The notes: generated by a model not told the origin, from the sequence alone. Shown: positions 1-8,701, counted from the stretch's first letter. The stretch is 64,000 nt of DNA from Nevskia soli DSM 19509 (GCF_000711955.1 NZ_JONR01000025.1:1-64000); one strand, 5' to 3'. Numbers and translations: made by a program.

Positions 1-112
1 TGCTGCGCCGGCCAGAGCGCACCATGGAATCACCATGCCGCACTCTGTCCGACTTGCACTGCGCAAAAATGACCGCCGTCGCAGGCGCGATTCATTCTGT
101 TACAGGCTCTTA
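1..112. repeat. Partial copy of a dispersed inverted-repeat element, cut by the window edge
   Basis: This segment is the reverse complement of the left part of the element at 38101-38370, about 88-90 percent identical by eye. Positions 43-95 match 38118-38170 over 53 bases without a mismatch. The terminal repeat end (CAGGCTCTTA) lies at 103-112, only 17 bases before the imuB start, so the element separates imuB from whatever precedes it and probably contributes its 5' leader. The rest of the copy lies outside the window. Confidence 0.85.
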
Positions 113-129
113 GGGCCAGGGCGTGAACC

Positions 130-1527
130 GTGCTCTGGCTCTGCATCCATCTGCCGGCCTTGCCGCTGGAGGCCCTGGCGCCTTCGCCGGATGAACCCGC
201 CGGCATCGTCGAAACCAGCGGCGCGCGCCGTCGCCTCATCGCACTGAACGAAGCCGCCGGCAGGCGCGGGCTACAACCCGGCATGGGCGTCAACAGTGCC
301 CTCGGCCTGGTGCCGGAAATCCGCCTGCTGCAACGGGACACGCAAGCCGAATTGCAGGGACTGGAAACCATCGCCTGCTGGGCTTATACCCTGGGCACGC
401 CGGTGACGCTCGCCGCCGGCACGCTCGACGTGTGGGTGGAGATCCGCCGCAGCCTGCGCCTGTACGGCGGCTGGCCCCCGCTGCGCCGGCACATCACCAC
501 GCAAGCCCAGGACCTGCCCTACACCCGCAGCTACGGCATCGCCCCTACGCTCGCCGCCGCCGCCCTGCTGGCGCATGCCGGGGCCGGCTTGCAGCACCCC
601 ATCGCGCGCATCGGCGAGATCCACGCCGCCATCCGCGACTGGCCGTTGCAACTGCTGCCCTTCGAGGCTGGCGTGATCGACACACTGCACAGCTCCGGCC
701 TGCGCCGCATCGGCGAAGTGCTTGCCCTGCCCCATGACGCCCTCGGTCGCCGCTTCGGTCCGCAGGTGCCGCTGGCACTGTCGCGCCTGCTGGGCCGTGC
801 CGGCGAAGCCTGGGAATCGTTCGAGCCGCCGCCGGTCTACCGCCGCCGCTTCGAGCTACCCGGCCACGCCGAGACCACCGAAGCCCTGCTGTTTCCGTTG
901 CGCAAGATGCTCAACGATTTCGCCCTCTACCTGCGCGGCCGCGACGTAACGGTGCAGCGCTTCCGCCTGCGCTTCCGTGATCTCGGCCGGCGCATGACGC
1001 GGCTGGACATCGGCCTGCTGGCGCCGACGCGCGATCCGAACCGCCTGCTGCTGGTGCTGCGCGAGCGGCTGGAAAAAGTGGTGCTGGCCGAGCCGGTGCA
1101 GGAATTGTTTCTCGAAGCCCGCCGCTTCGAGCCGGCCAGCGCGGCGCAGGACGACCTGTTCCAGACCGGCAATGCGCTGGCGGAAGGCCTGGATACCTTG
1201 CAGGAGCGCCTCGTCGCCCGGCTCGGCGCGGATGCCGTGCGCCGGCTGGCGACCACGCCGGACCATCGTCCGGAGCGGGCCTGGTCTACTGCTGATGCAT
1301 CTGCGGCCGGCGCGCATCCACCGCGCCCGTACTGGTTGCTACCGAATCCTAAGCCGATTCCGCTGCCCCGGTTGCTCGGACCACCCGAGCGCATCGAATG
1401 CGGCTGGTGGGAAGGCCGCCAGGAAAGCCGCGACTATCACCTGGCCGAAGACTCTTGCGGCCGCAAGCTGTGGGTCTATCGCGAGCCGGGCGATCCGCAG
1501 TGGCGCCTGCATGGCTTGTGGGAATGA
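130..1527 (+). CDS. imuB: ImuB, Y-family polymerase-like mutasome adaptor
   Basis: ImuB is a catalytically inactive Y-family polymerase relative that links the error-prone polymerase DnaE2 to the sliding clamp during SOS mutagenesis. The 465-residue product opens with the characteristic MLWLCIHLPALPLEAL and carries a UmuC-like fold over roughly residues 1-330. A beta-clamp binding motif, QDDLF, is visible at residues 340-344. The GTG start at 130 is chosen because it gives the family N-terminus. The stop overlaps the dnaE2 start by four bases (ATGA), indicating translational coupling. The usual partner imuA is not immediately upstream; instead a dispersed repeat ends 17 bases before the start. 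Confidence 0.93.
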   Translation: MLWLCIHLPALPLEALAPSPDEPAGIVETSGARRRLIALNEAAGRRGLQPGMGVNSALGLVPEIRLLQRDTQAELQGLETIACWAYTLGTPVTLAAGTLDVWVEIRRSLRLYGGWPPLRRHITTQAQDLPYTRSYGIAPTLAAAALLAHAGAGLQHPIARIGEIHAAIRDWPLQLLPFEAGVIDTLHSSGLRRIGEVLALPHDALGRRFGPQVPLALSRLLGRAGEAWESFEPPPVYRRRFELPGHAETTEALLFPLRKMLNDFALYLRGRDVTVQRFRLRFRDLGRRMTRLDIGLLAPTRDPNRLLLVLRERLEKVVLAEPVQELFLEARRFEPASAAQDDLFQTGNALAEGLDTLQERLVARLGADAVRRLATTPDHRPERAWSTADASAAGAHPPRPYWLLPNPKPIPLPRLLGPPERIECGWWEGRQESRDYHLAEDSCGRKLWVYREPGDPQWRLHGLWE

Positions 1528-4500
1528 AGATGCCGTTGAACCCGGGCTATGCCGAGCTGCACTGCCTCAGCAATTTCTCGTTCCAGCGCGGCGCCTCCAG
1601 TCCGCAGGAACTGGTGCAACGCGCCCACGATCTCGGCTACCAGGCCATCGCCGTCACCGACGAATGCTCCCTCGCCGGCATCATCCGCGCCTGGGATGCG
1701 GCGAAGGACGCCGGCATGCGGCTGATCGTCGGCAGCGAATTCCAGCTCGATCATGGCCCGAAGCTGGTGCTGCTGGCACCCAACGTCGCCGGCTATGCAC
1801 AACTCTGCGCCCTCATCACCCACGCCCGGCGCGGCAACGGCAAAGGGCAGTACCGGCTTACGTTGCAGGACCTGGCGCAGAACAGCGGTGAACTGCTGGC
1901 GCTATGGATTCCACGTTGGCCGGCGCAGGGCAAGACCGAATCCGTCTTCGCCGACGAAATCGAAGTCCTGCGCGAGTGCTTCACCGCGCGCCTGTGGCTG
2001 GCCTGGGAGCGCCATCTGCATCCGCAGGACGACGAACGCCTCGACCTGATGCAGCGCCTGTCCCGCCGCTACAACCTGCCATTGCTCGCCGCCGGCGATG
2101 TGCATTACCACGTCCGCGAACGGCAGCGGCTGCAAGATGTGATGGCCTGCGTCCGCGCGCGCTGCAGCCTGCACGATGCGCAAGCGCCGCTGTTTCCGAA
2201 CGGCGAACGCCATCTGCGCAACCTGGCCAACCTGCAACGTTTCTATCCACCGGAACTGCTGCGCGAAACGCTGGTGGTGGCCGAACGCTGCACCTTCGAT
2301 TTCAGCCAGATCCAGTACAGCTATCCACATGAACTGGTGCCGCAGGGAGTGGATGCCACGCAACACCTACGCAATCTCACCGAAGCCGGCATCCGCTGGC
2401 GCTGGCCCCAGGGCATTCCCGAGAAACCTCGTCGCGACATCGAGAAAGAACTGAAGCTGATCGAGGAACTGAAATACGAACACTATTTCCTCACCGTGCA
2501 CGAGATCATGCAGTTCGCGCGCTCGCAAGGCATCCTCTGCCAGGGCCGCGGCTCGGCCGCGAACTCGGTGGTGTGCTACGCCCTGGGCATCACCGAAATC
2601 GATCCGGATCGCGTCAACCTCCTGTTCGAGCGCTTCATCTCGAAGGAGCGCGCCGAGCCGCCGGATATCGATATCGACTTCGAGCACCAGCGCCGCGAAG
2701 AAGTGATCCAGCACATCTACGAGAAATACGGCCGCGAGCGCGCCGCCATCGCCGCCACGGTGATCACCTACCGCCGGCGCAGCGCCATGCGCGACGTCGG
2801 CAAGGCGCTGGGCCTGTCGCTGGATCAGGTCGATGCCCTGTCCAAGGCCCATGCCTGGTGGGATGAACCGGAACAGCTGCGGCAACGTCTCGCTGCCATG
2901 GGCTTCGCCCTCGACGGCGCCCTGCTCACCAACTTCATGCGCCTGGTCGGCGAAATCGAAGGCATGCCGCGCCACCTGTCGCAGCACGTCGGCGGCTTCG
3001 TCATCTCGCACCATCCGCTGCATACCCTGGTGCCGGTGGAGAACGCTGCCATGCCGGACCGCACCATCATCCAGTGGGACAAGGATGATCTGGACTCGGT
3101 GGGGTTGTTCAAGATCGACGTGCTGGCGCTGGGGATGCTCAGCGCCCTGCGTCGTGCGTTCGAACTGGTTTCGAAATATCGCAACGAGCCGATCCTGACC
3201 ATCGCCACCGTCCCGGCGGAGGACAAAGATACTTACGACATGATCTGCAAAGCCGAAACGATCGGCGTATTCCAGATCGAATCGCGGGCGCAGATGAGCA
3301 TGCTGCCACGCCTGAAGCCGATCAATTTTTTTGACCTGGTGATCGAAATCGCCATCGTGCGGCCGGGCCCCATTCAGGGCGACATGGTTCATCCCTACTT
3401 GCAACGACGGAATGACAAGGGAAAGATCGAATATGAAAGCGATGATCTGAAAGAAGTGCTGAAGAGCACGCTCGGCGTGCCGCTGTTCCAGGAGCAGGTG
3501 ATGAACATCGCCATCGTCGCCGCCGGCTTCACCCCTGGCGAAGCGGACCAGGTCCGGCGTTCCATGGCGGCGTGGAAGCGCAGTGGGGGCCTGGAGAAAT
3601 TCGAGGTCAAACTCAAGAGAGGAATGAAGGAGCGCGGTTATTCGGATGAATTCGCCGACCGGATTTACAAGCAGGTGCTGGGCTTCGGCGCGTACGGCTT
3701 CCCCCAGAGCCATTCCGCTTCATTCGCCTTGCTGACTTATGTCTCCTGCTGGCTCAAATGCCATGAACCCGCCGCCTTCTGCGCTTCCTTGCTCAATTCC
3801 CAGCCCATGGGCTTCTACGCCCCGGCGCAACTGGTCAACGATGCGCGCCGCAACGGCGTGCGGTTCCGTCCCGTCGATATCGCGATCAGCGAGTGGGATT
3901 GCACGCTGGAGCGTGGCGATGACGGCAAACCCGAGTTGCGCCTGGGCCTGTGCATGGGCGGCGGTCTGTCGGAAGCGGAGGCCGGCAAGCTGCTGCAAGC
4001 CCGTGCCGGCGCAGCGTTCGACTCGATCGAAGATCTCGCCAATCGTGCCGGCCTGAGTCGCCATGCCCTCGCCGCCCTGGCCGAATCCGGCGCGCTGCAA
4101 TCGCTGAGCGGCCACCGTCACGCTGCGCGTTGGTCCGTGGCCGGTGTGCAGAAGCTGGACCGGGTACTCGCCGGCTCCACCCTGGCCGAGAATGCCATCG
4201 CCCTGCCGGCGCCGACCGAAGGACAGGCCCTGGTCGCCGACTACCGCAGCCTGGGCCTCACGCTGGGGCGCCACCCGCTGGCCCTGCTGCGCGGCAAGCT
4301 GGCGCGCCTGCGCGTGGTCACCGCCGAGAAGCTGCGCGATCTGCCGAATGGCCAGACGGTGCGTGTCGCCGGCATCGTTACCCACCGCCAGCGTCCCGGT
4401 ACCGCCTCCGGCGTGGTTTTCGCCACCCTGGAAGACGAAACCGGCTCGACCAACCTGGTGATCTGGCCCAAGGTGATGGAGGCGCAGCGCGACGCCATCC

Positions 4501-4634
4501 TCGGCTCCAGCCTGATGCTGGTGGAGGGCGAGCTGCAATCTGCTGAAAATGTGATCAATATCGTCGCGCGCCGCGTTCATAACCGCAGCGGATGGCTGGG
4601 TCAACTGCAAACAAGCTCGCGCGATTTTCATTAG
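1524..4634 (+). CDS. dnaE2: Error-prone DNA polymerase DnaE2 (ImuC)
   Basis: This is a C-family DNA polymerase III alpha paralogue used for translesion synthesis with ImuB. The product is 1036 residues, normal for DnaE2. An N-terminal PHP domain starts with ELHCLSNFSF at about residue 10. The palm Asp motif PDIDIDFE is near residues 380-386, a conserved FGAYGFPQSHSASFALLTY block is near residue 720, and an OB-fold follows at about 945-985. The ATG at 1524 overlaps the imuB stop and gives the standard DnaE2 N-terminus; the longer in-frame ORF reading back into imuB has no homology. No tau-binding tail is seen, as expected for DnaE2 rather than DnaE1. Confidence 0.95.
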   Translation: MKMPLNPGYAELHCLSNFSFQRGASSPQELVQRAHDLGYQAIAVTDECSLAGIIRAWDAAKDAGMRLIVGSEFQLDHGPKLVLLAPNVAGYAQLCALITHARRGNGKGQYRLTLQDLAQNSGELLALWIPRWPAQGKTESVFADEIEVLRECFTARLWLAWERHLHPQDDERLDLMQRLSRRYNLPLLAAGDVHYHVRERQRLQDVMACVRARCSLHDAQAPLFPNGERHLRNLANLQRFYPPELLRETLVVAERCTFDFSQIQYSYPHELVPQGVDATQHLRNLTEAGIRWRWPQGIPEKPRRDIEKELKLIEELKYEHYFLTVHEIMQFARSQGILCQGRGSAANSVVCYALGITEIDPDRVNLLFERFISKERAEPPDIDIDFEHQRREEVIQHIYEKYGRERAAIAATVITYRRRSAMRDVGKALGLSLDQVDALSKAHAWWDEPEQLRQRLAAMGFALDGALLTNFMRLVGEIEGMPRHLSQHVGGFVISHHPLHTLVPVENAAMPDRTIIQWDKDDLDSVGLFKIDVLALGMLSALRRAFELVSKYRNEPILTIATVPAEDKDTYDMICKAETIGVFQIESRAQMSMLPRLKPINFFDLVIEIAIVRPGPIQGDMVHPYLQRRNDKGKIEYESDDLKEVLKSTLGVPLFQEQVMNIAIVAAGFTPGEADQVRRSMAAWKRSGGLEKFEVKLKRGMKERGYSDEFADRIYKQVLGFGAYGFPQSHSASFALLTYVSCWLKCHEPAAFCASLLNSQPMGFYAPAQLVNDARRNGVRFRPVDIAISEWDCTLERGDDGKPELRLGLCMGGGLSEAEAGKLLQARAGAAFDSIEDLANRAGLSRHALAALAESGALQSLSGHRHAARWSVAGVQKLDRVLAGSTLAENAIALPAPTEGQALVADYRSLGLTLGRHPLALLRGKLARLRVVTAEKLRDLPNGQTVRVAGIVTHRQRPGTASGVVFATLEDETGSTNLVIWPKVMEAQRDAILGSSLMLVEGELQSAENVINIVARRVHNRSGWLGQLQTSSRDFH

Positions 4635-4666
4635 GATGGCGCTTCTGGTTGTTGCTCCTGAATCGC

Positions 4667-6577
4667 GTGCCTGACTCCCCCTCTGAAATCTCCTACGAAG
4701 CCCTCGCCGATGCCCTGAAGCGCTGGTTCGGTTTCGATGCCTTCCGCCCCGGCCAGGAAGCCGTGGTGCGCGACGCACTCGCCGGGCGCGACCTGCTGGC
4801 GATCATGCCCACCGGCGGCGGCAAAAGCCTGTGTTTCCAGCTGCCGGCGCTGCTGCGCCGCGGCGTGATGGTGGTGGTGTCGCCGCTGATCGCACTGATG
4901 CAGGACCAGGTGCGGCTGCTGCGCGACATGGGCATTCCCGCCACCTTCCTCAATTCCAGCCTCGACGGCCGCGAGGCGGCGGAGCGCACCTCCGCCCTGA
5001 TGCGCGGCGAGTACAAGCTGCTGTACCTGGCACCGGAGCGCCTGCTGCTGCCGGAATTCCTCGGCGGTTTCCTGCCGCAGTTGCAGAATGCCCAGGGCAT
5101 TTCCGGCTTCACCATCGACGAGGCGCACTGCGTCTCCGAATGGGGGCACGATTTCCGCCCGGAATACCGCCAGCTCGGCCTGCTGCGCGACCGCTTCCCC
5201 GAAGTGCCGGTGTTCGCCTTCACCGCCACCGCCACCGGGCGGGTGCGCGAGGACATCGTGGCGCAGCTCGGCCTGCGCACGCCGGCGGTGGAAGTGGCCA
5301 GCTTCAACCGCCCCAACCTGCACTACGCGGTGCGGCCCAAGGACAAGCAGACCTATCCTGAACTGCTCGAACGCGCCCGCAAGGGCGGCGGGGTCGGCAT
5401 CGTCTACTGCCTGTCGCGCCGGCGCGTCGACGAACTGGCGGCCAAGCTCAATGGCGATGGCGTGCGCGCCCTGCCGTACCACGCCGGACTTGATGCGGGA
5501 ACGCGCCGCGACAACCAGGACTCATTCATCCGCGACGACGCGCAGGTGATCGTCGCCACCGTCGCCTTCGGCATGGGCATCAACAAGCCGGACGTGCGCT
5601 GGGTGGTCCACTATGACCTGCCCAAGAGTATGGAAGGCTATTACCAGGAAGCCGGCCGCGCCGGGCGCGACGGCGACAAAGCCGACTGCGTGTTGTACTT
5701 CGGCGTCGGCGACATCCGCACCGCCGACTTCCTCATCGCCCAGAAGATCCACCCGGATACCGGCGAACCCCTGGAGCAGGAGCAGCGCATCGCCCGCCAG
5801 GCCCTGCGCAAGGTGCTCGACTATGCCGAGTCCAGCGAATGCCGCCGCGCCGTGCAGCTGCGCTACTTCGGCGAAAGCTTCCAGCCGCCCTGCGGCGCCT
5901 GCGACAACTGCCTGGCGCCCAAGCCGGTGGAAGACTGGACGCACGAGGCGCAGCAGTTCCTGTCTTGCGTGGCGCGCCTGGCACAGCGCGGCAGCCGCTT
6001 CGGCGTGGCTTACGTCATCGACCTGCTGCGCGGCGCCGAAAGCCAGAAAATCATCGACCGCGGCCACCAGCAGCTCAGCACCTACGGCATCGGCAAGCAG
6101 CGCTCGCAGGACGAATGGCGCCTGCTGGCCCGCACCCTGCTGCACCAGGGCCTGCTCGACGAAACCACCGACGGCTACCCCGTGCTGCTGCTCAACGCCG
6201 CCAGCCGCCGGGTGCTCAAGGCAGAACAGAAGGTGATGCTGGCCGTGCCGCCGAAGCGCGAACGCCCGCCCGCACGGCGCTCCCGTGCACAGGCTTCCGC
6301 CGGCGAGTTCGTGCAGACCCCGCTGGGCGAAGACCTGTTCGAACGTCTGCGCATCCTACGCAAGCGCCTCGCCGACGAACAGAAGGTGCCGCCGTACGTG
6401 GTCTTCGCCGATGCCGCCTTGCGCGCCATGTCCGAACAGCAGCCGCAGACGCTGGACGCCTTCGCCGACATCTCCGGCGTGGGCAAGCACAAGCTGGAGA
6501 ACTACGGCGAGACCTTCATCGCCGAGATTCGCGCGTTTCGCGGTGAACGGAAGTTGCCGGTGGAAAACGCGGGTTGA
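4667..6577 (+). CDS. recQ: ATP-dependent DNA helicase RecQ
   Basis: RecQ is a 3'-5' superfamily 2 helicase that unwinds recombination and replication intermediates. Walker A is PTGGGKS near residue 50, the DEAH box (DEAHCVSEWGHDFRPEYRQL) near 150, motif III is FTATAT, and motifs V/VI include FGMGINKPDVR and YYQEAGRAGRDG. A four-cysteine zinc site (SECRRA then CGACDNC) lies near residues 391-412, followed by a winged-helix region and an HRDC domain at about 555-620. The GTG at 4667 (VPDSPSEISYEAL) is preferred. An in-frame ATG at 4592 would overlap dnaE2 by 43 bases and add a leader that RecQ proteins lack. No good Shine-Dalgarno is visible for either, so the exact start is uncertain. Confidence 0.93.
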   Translation: MPDSPSEISYEALADALKRWFGFDAFRPGQEAVVRDALAGRDLLAIMPTGGGKSLCFQLPALLRRGVMVVVSPLIALMQDQVRLLRDMGIPATFLNSSLDGREAAERTSALMRGEYKLLYLAPERLLLPEFLGGFLPQLQNAQGISGFTIDEAHCVSEWGHDFRPEYRQLGLLRDRFPEVPVFAFTATATGRVREDIVAQLGLRTPAVEVASFNRPNLHYAVRPKDKQTYPELLERARKGGGVGIVYCLSRRRVDELAAKLNGDGVRALPYHAGLDAGTRRDNQDSFIRDDAQVIVATVAFGMGINKPDVRWVVHYDLPKSMEGYYQEAGRAGRDGDKADCVLYFGVGDIRTADFLIAQKIHPDTGEPLEQEQRIARQALRKVLDYAESSECRRAVQLRYFGESFQPPCGACDNCLAPKPVEDWTHEAQQFLSCVARLAQRGSRFGVAYVIDLLRGAESQKIIDRGHQQLSTYGIGKQRSQDEWRLLARTLLHQGLLDETTDGYPVLLLNAASRRVLKAEQKVMLAVPPKRERPPARRSRAQASAGEFVQTPLGEDLFERLRILRKRLADEQKVPPYVVFADAALRAMSEQQPQTLDAFADISGVGKHKLENYGETFIAEIRAFRGERKLPVENAG

Positions 6578-6610
6578 GGCGGTGATTCAAGAATCCGGAT
6601 TCATTGCAAA

Positions 6611-6656
6611 GGTCCGTTCGCCCCGAGTGCCCGCGTAGCGGGTGTATCGAGGGGTC
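6611..6656. repeat. Dispersed intergenic repeat containing a CCCGC/GCGGG hairpin
   Basis: The 94-base gap between recQ and the PaaI gene holds a segment (TTCGCCCCGAGTGCCCGCG ... GTGTATCGAGG) that recurs in inverted orientation at 52207-52243 with only a few changes, and in more degenerate form at 52157-52196. The core forms a CCCGC-TA-GCGGG hairpin. Its position between genes and its recurrence suggest a REP-like family. Confidence 0.7.
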
Positions 6657-6671
6657 AAAGCCGAACCAGCC

Positions 6672-7094
6672 TCAGCTCTTCACCGGCAACGCATAACTGC
6701 CGGTGACATGCGCCACCAGCGTCTCCGGCTCGGCCGACGAGTACAGCAGCGTTTCCATCACCGCCAGCCGCCGCCCCAGCTTCAGCATCTTCCCCTCGCC
6801 GATGATGTCCCCCGGCTTGGCCTTGGACAGGAAGTTCATGTTGAAGTTGGCCGTCACCGCCATCATTTCCGGCCCGACGTGCGACAGCACCAGCGCGTAC
6901 ATGGTCAGGTCCGCCGCCGTGAACAGCGCCGGCCCGGACAACACATTGCCCGGCCGCAGCATCGAATCCCGGTACGGTAGCCGCGTGCGCACGAAGCCCG
7001 GCCGCACTTCCTCGATGCCGAGCATTTTCTTTTTCGCGGCGAAGCCCAGGTGAATCAGGTCTTCGACCTGCTGGGCAGTCAGTTTCACATCCAT
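6672..7094 (-). CDS. PaaI/YiiD-type hotdog thioesterase
   Basis: A 140-residue single-domain hotdog protein. The central block (GPALFTAADLTMYALV followed by TANFNMNFLSKAKPGDIIGE) is the hotdog helix and the following strands of the PaaI/DUF4442 thioesterase group, which hydrolyses acyl-CoA thioesters in the cytoplasm. The substrate cannot be told from sequence. It starts with ATG at 7094, just downstream of the minus-strand tRNA-Ser and tRNA-Arg genes, and is convergent with recQ. Confidence 0.8.
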   Translation of the reverse strand: MDVKLTAQQVEDLIHLGFAAKKKMLGIEEVRPGFVRTRLPYRDSMLRPGNVLSGPALFTAADLTMYALVLSHVGPEMMAVTANFNMNFLSKAKPGDIIGEGKMLKLGRRLAVMETLLYSSAEPETLVAHVTGSYALPVKS

Positions 7095-7133
7095 GGTCGA
7101 TGAGCGGGCAACGGGCTGGACTGGAAGAATAAA

Positions 7134-7210
7134 TGGCGCGCCCGACAGGAATCGAACCTGTGACCCTCGGCTTAGAAGGCCGATGCTCTATCCGACTGAG
7201 CTACGGGCGC
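7134..7210 (-). tRNA. tRNA-Arg (anticodon TCT)
   Basis: The reverse strand folds into a full cloverleaf: acceptor GCGCCCG/CGGGCGC, D-arm TAGCTCAGTCGGATAGAGCA, anticodon loop centred on TCT, and T-arm ACAGGTTCGATTCCTGT. The 3' CCA is encoded. It is read in the same direction as tRNA-Ser, 16 bases downstream of it. Confidence 0.96.
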
Positions 7211-7226
7211 CTGACGGCGTAGTGAA

Positions 7227-7316
7227 TGGCGGAGAGGGAGGGATTCGAACCCCCGGACGGGATGAACCGTCAGCGGTTTTCAAGACCGCCGCAATAGACC
7301 ACTCTGCCACCTCTCC
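7227..7316 (-). tRNA. tRNA-Ser (anticodon TGA)
   Basis: A 90-base class II tRNA on the minus strand with acceptor GGAGAGG, D-arm TGGCAGAGTGGTCTATTGC, anticodon loop CTTGAAA (TGA), a long variable arm and T-loop GGGTTCGAATCCC. CCA is encoded. Confidence 0.96.
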
Positions 7317-7445
7317 GGAGCATGGACGGCGTTATTTTATTTCAAACGGCAGTCCACAAGCCGATCAGCGGACAAAAAAGCTCAAAAAAAGCCGGGGGAA
7401 TCGATGATCCGCCGCCGAACTGGCCTCTTTGGGGCTGTCTTTGGC

Positions 7446-7451
7446 TATAAT
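7446..7451 (+). promoter_or_regulatory. -10 element of the tRNA-Thr promoter
   Basis: A perfect TATAAT sits 11 bases before the mature 5' end of tRNA-Thr and is followed by a GC-rich discriminator (GCGCGCCCCG), typical of stringently controlled stable-RNA promoters. No good -35 is seen at 16-18 base spacing. Confidence 0.6.
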
Positions 7452-7462
7452 GCGCGCCCCGT

Positions 7463-7538
<76 letters not shown>

Positions 7539-7627
7539 GTTTTCGCATTTTGGGGCGGTGCAGGGGCAGGAATTCGGTACGCAGGGCTTTTCTGTTTCGT
7601 TACCAATCGGTTAAAATGGTCGTCTTT

Positions 7628-7705
7628 GGTGGGCGTAGCTCAGTTGGTTAGAGCTCCGGATTGTGATTCCGGAGGTCGTGGGTTCGAGTCCCATCGTCCA
7701 CCCCA
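7628..7705 (+). tRNA. tRNA-His (anticodon GTG)
   Basis: Acceptor GTGGGCG pairs with CGTCCAC. The extra G at -1 (7628) faces discriminator C, the identity signature of tRNA-His. The anticodon loop TTGTGAT carries GTG and CCA is encoded. A TAAAAT hexamer at 7612-7617 could be its -10 box. Confidence 0.97.
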
Positions 7706-7725
7706 AAGTTTTGTCGTTTCATGCT

Positions 7726-7800
7726 GGGCTGTTAGCTCAATGGTAGAGCAGCTGACTCTTAATCAGTAGGTTCCAGGTTCGAGTCCCGGACAGCCCACCA
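7726..7800 (+). tRNA. tRNA-Lys (anticodon CTT)
   Basis: Acceptor GGGCTGT pairs with ACAGCCC, the D-arm is TAGCTCAATGGTAGAGCA, the anticodon loop CTCTTAA carries CTT, and CCA is encoded at 7798-7800. Its D-arm end and anticodon arm (7746-7769) recur in inverted orientation at 8670-8693. Confidence 0.97.
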
Positions 7801-7890
7801 GCATTTTCAGCAAGCGCTCGTCAGCGACTTGCCAACGTTTCAGAACGAAGTATCTCGTCGGCCTCGGCCGGCGTTTTTCGTTCTGGCGCC

Positions 7891-8535
7891 TTATGCCGCT
7901 TCGGCCGGCGCCGCCACACGGCGGCAAAGCTGCTCCAGCAGATCGAATCCCAGTTCCGGCTTGCGCTGCCATCCGGCATGTCCGGAATGCGCATTGTCGT
8001 GGCTGCCCCGCCCCAGGCTGGCGAATTGGCTGTTCCAGTGCAGCGCCCATTGCCAGGCCCGCTGCGGCGGTAGCTCCTGGTCGCCCTCGTTGCAGACCAG
8101 CACGCTGGGCAGGTCCAGGCTCAGATCAGTCAGTCGCTCCTGCAAGCCCAGGCGCACGGGATCGCTGGGCGCGGTGAGCAAGGCGCCGGCGATCACGCCA
8201 GGCTGAAGTGCCGCGGCGCGCACCGTCGCCAGGCAGGCGAAGCCCTGGGCAACCACTACCACCGGCTGCGGCAGGCGGCGGGCCGCTTTCAGGATGGACT
8301 GCGCCCAGGTGTCCAGATCTGGAATCTCCCACTCAGCCTGCCGGACCGTGCTGAATTGCGGCAGCCGGTGCCGCCAGTCCAGGGCCAATGCGCCCTGAAA
8401 ACCGGGTGCCAGGAGGATGGAGCAGCGCGAGAAGGGCGAGGCAACCCGCGCCGGCGCTTGCGGCGGAAACGGGTAGGCCCCGGTCCGGGAAACCCCGGCG
8501 CGCCCGGCGTGGGCTGCTGCGATGTGGAGCTGCAT
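7891..8535 (-). CDS. RBBP9/YdeN-like alpha/beta hydrolase lacking the catalytic serine
   Basis: A 214-residue protein with the RBBP9/YdeN family layout: ILLAPGFQG at about 40-48 replaces the usual ILLVPGWQ-G, PDLDTWAQSI at 72-81 matches the conserved PDLxxW segment, and HDNAHSG near the C-terminus matches the GHxNxxSG histidine motif. At the nucleophile elbow, where the family has VAHSLGC, this protein reads VAQGFAC (residues 95-101), so the serine is replaced by glycine. It is therefore probably not a serine hydrolase, whether a pseudo-enzyme or a decaying gene. The first ~35 residues match nothing I recognise, so the true start may be internal. Confidence 0.7.
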   Translation of the reverse strand: MQLHIAAAHAGRAGVSRTGAYPFPPQAPARVASPFSRCSILLAPGFQGALALDWRHRLPQFSTVRQAEWEIPDLDTWAQSILKAARRLPQPVVVVAQGFACLATVRAAALQPGVIAGALLTAPSDPVRLGLQERLTDLSLDLPSVLVCNEGDQELPPQRAWQWALHWNSQFASLGRGSHDNAHSGHAGWQRKPELGFDLLEQLCRRVAAPAEAA

Positions 8536-8669
8536 GGCGGGTACCTGCCCTTCGCTTTGCTTGAGGCATATACCCTAACGCCAGCCTATACCGCGCCGGA
8601 AGATGAAAAATAGAATAAGCATCAAACGATTCTGAGGCCGCGCCTTGCCCCTCCCGGAAGTTGCTGAAT

Positions 8670-8693
8670 CTGCTGATTAAGAGTCAGTTGCTC
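8670..8693 (-). repeat. tRNA-Lys-like anticodon-arm fragment
   Basis: Read on the minus strand this 24-base stretch matches tRNA-Lys positions 7746-7769 at 22 of 24 bases, including the CTGACTCTTAATCAG anticodon stem-loop. It lies 8 bases beyond the stop of the 444-residue PHP lipoprotein. No acceptor stem or T-arm accompanies it, so it is a remnant rather than a gene. Confidence 0.65.
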
Positions 8694-8701
8694 CGGATCG
8701 C

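Noticed and set aside
96..108. CTGTTACAG near the imuB start as a possible LexA box
   Set aside because: The expected spacing CTGT-N8-ACAG is not met, and the sequence is part of the dispersed repeat end, whose other copy reads GGGTTATAGG.
7726..8693. Integrated element bounded by tRNA-Lys attL/attR
   Set aside because: The tRNA-Lys fragment at 8670-8693 is inverted relative to the gene, it is not the 3' end of the tRNA, and no integrase is present.
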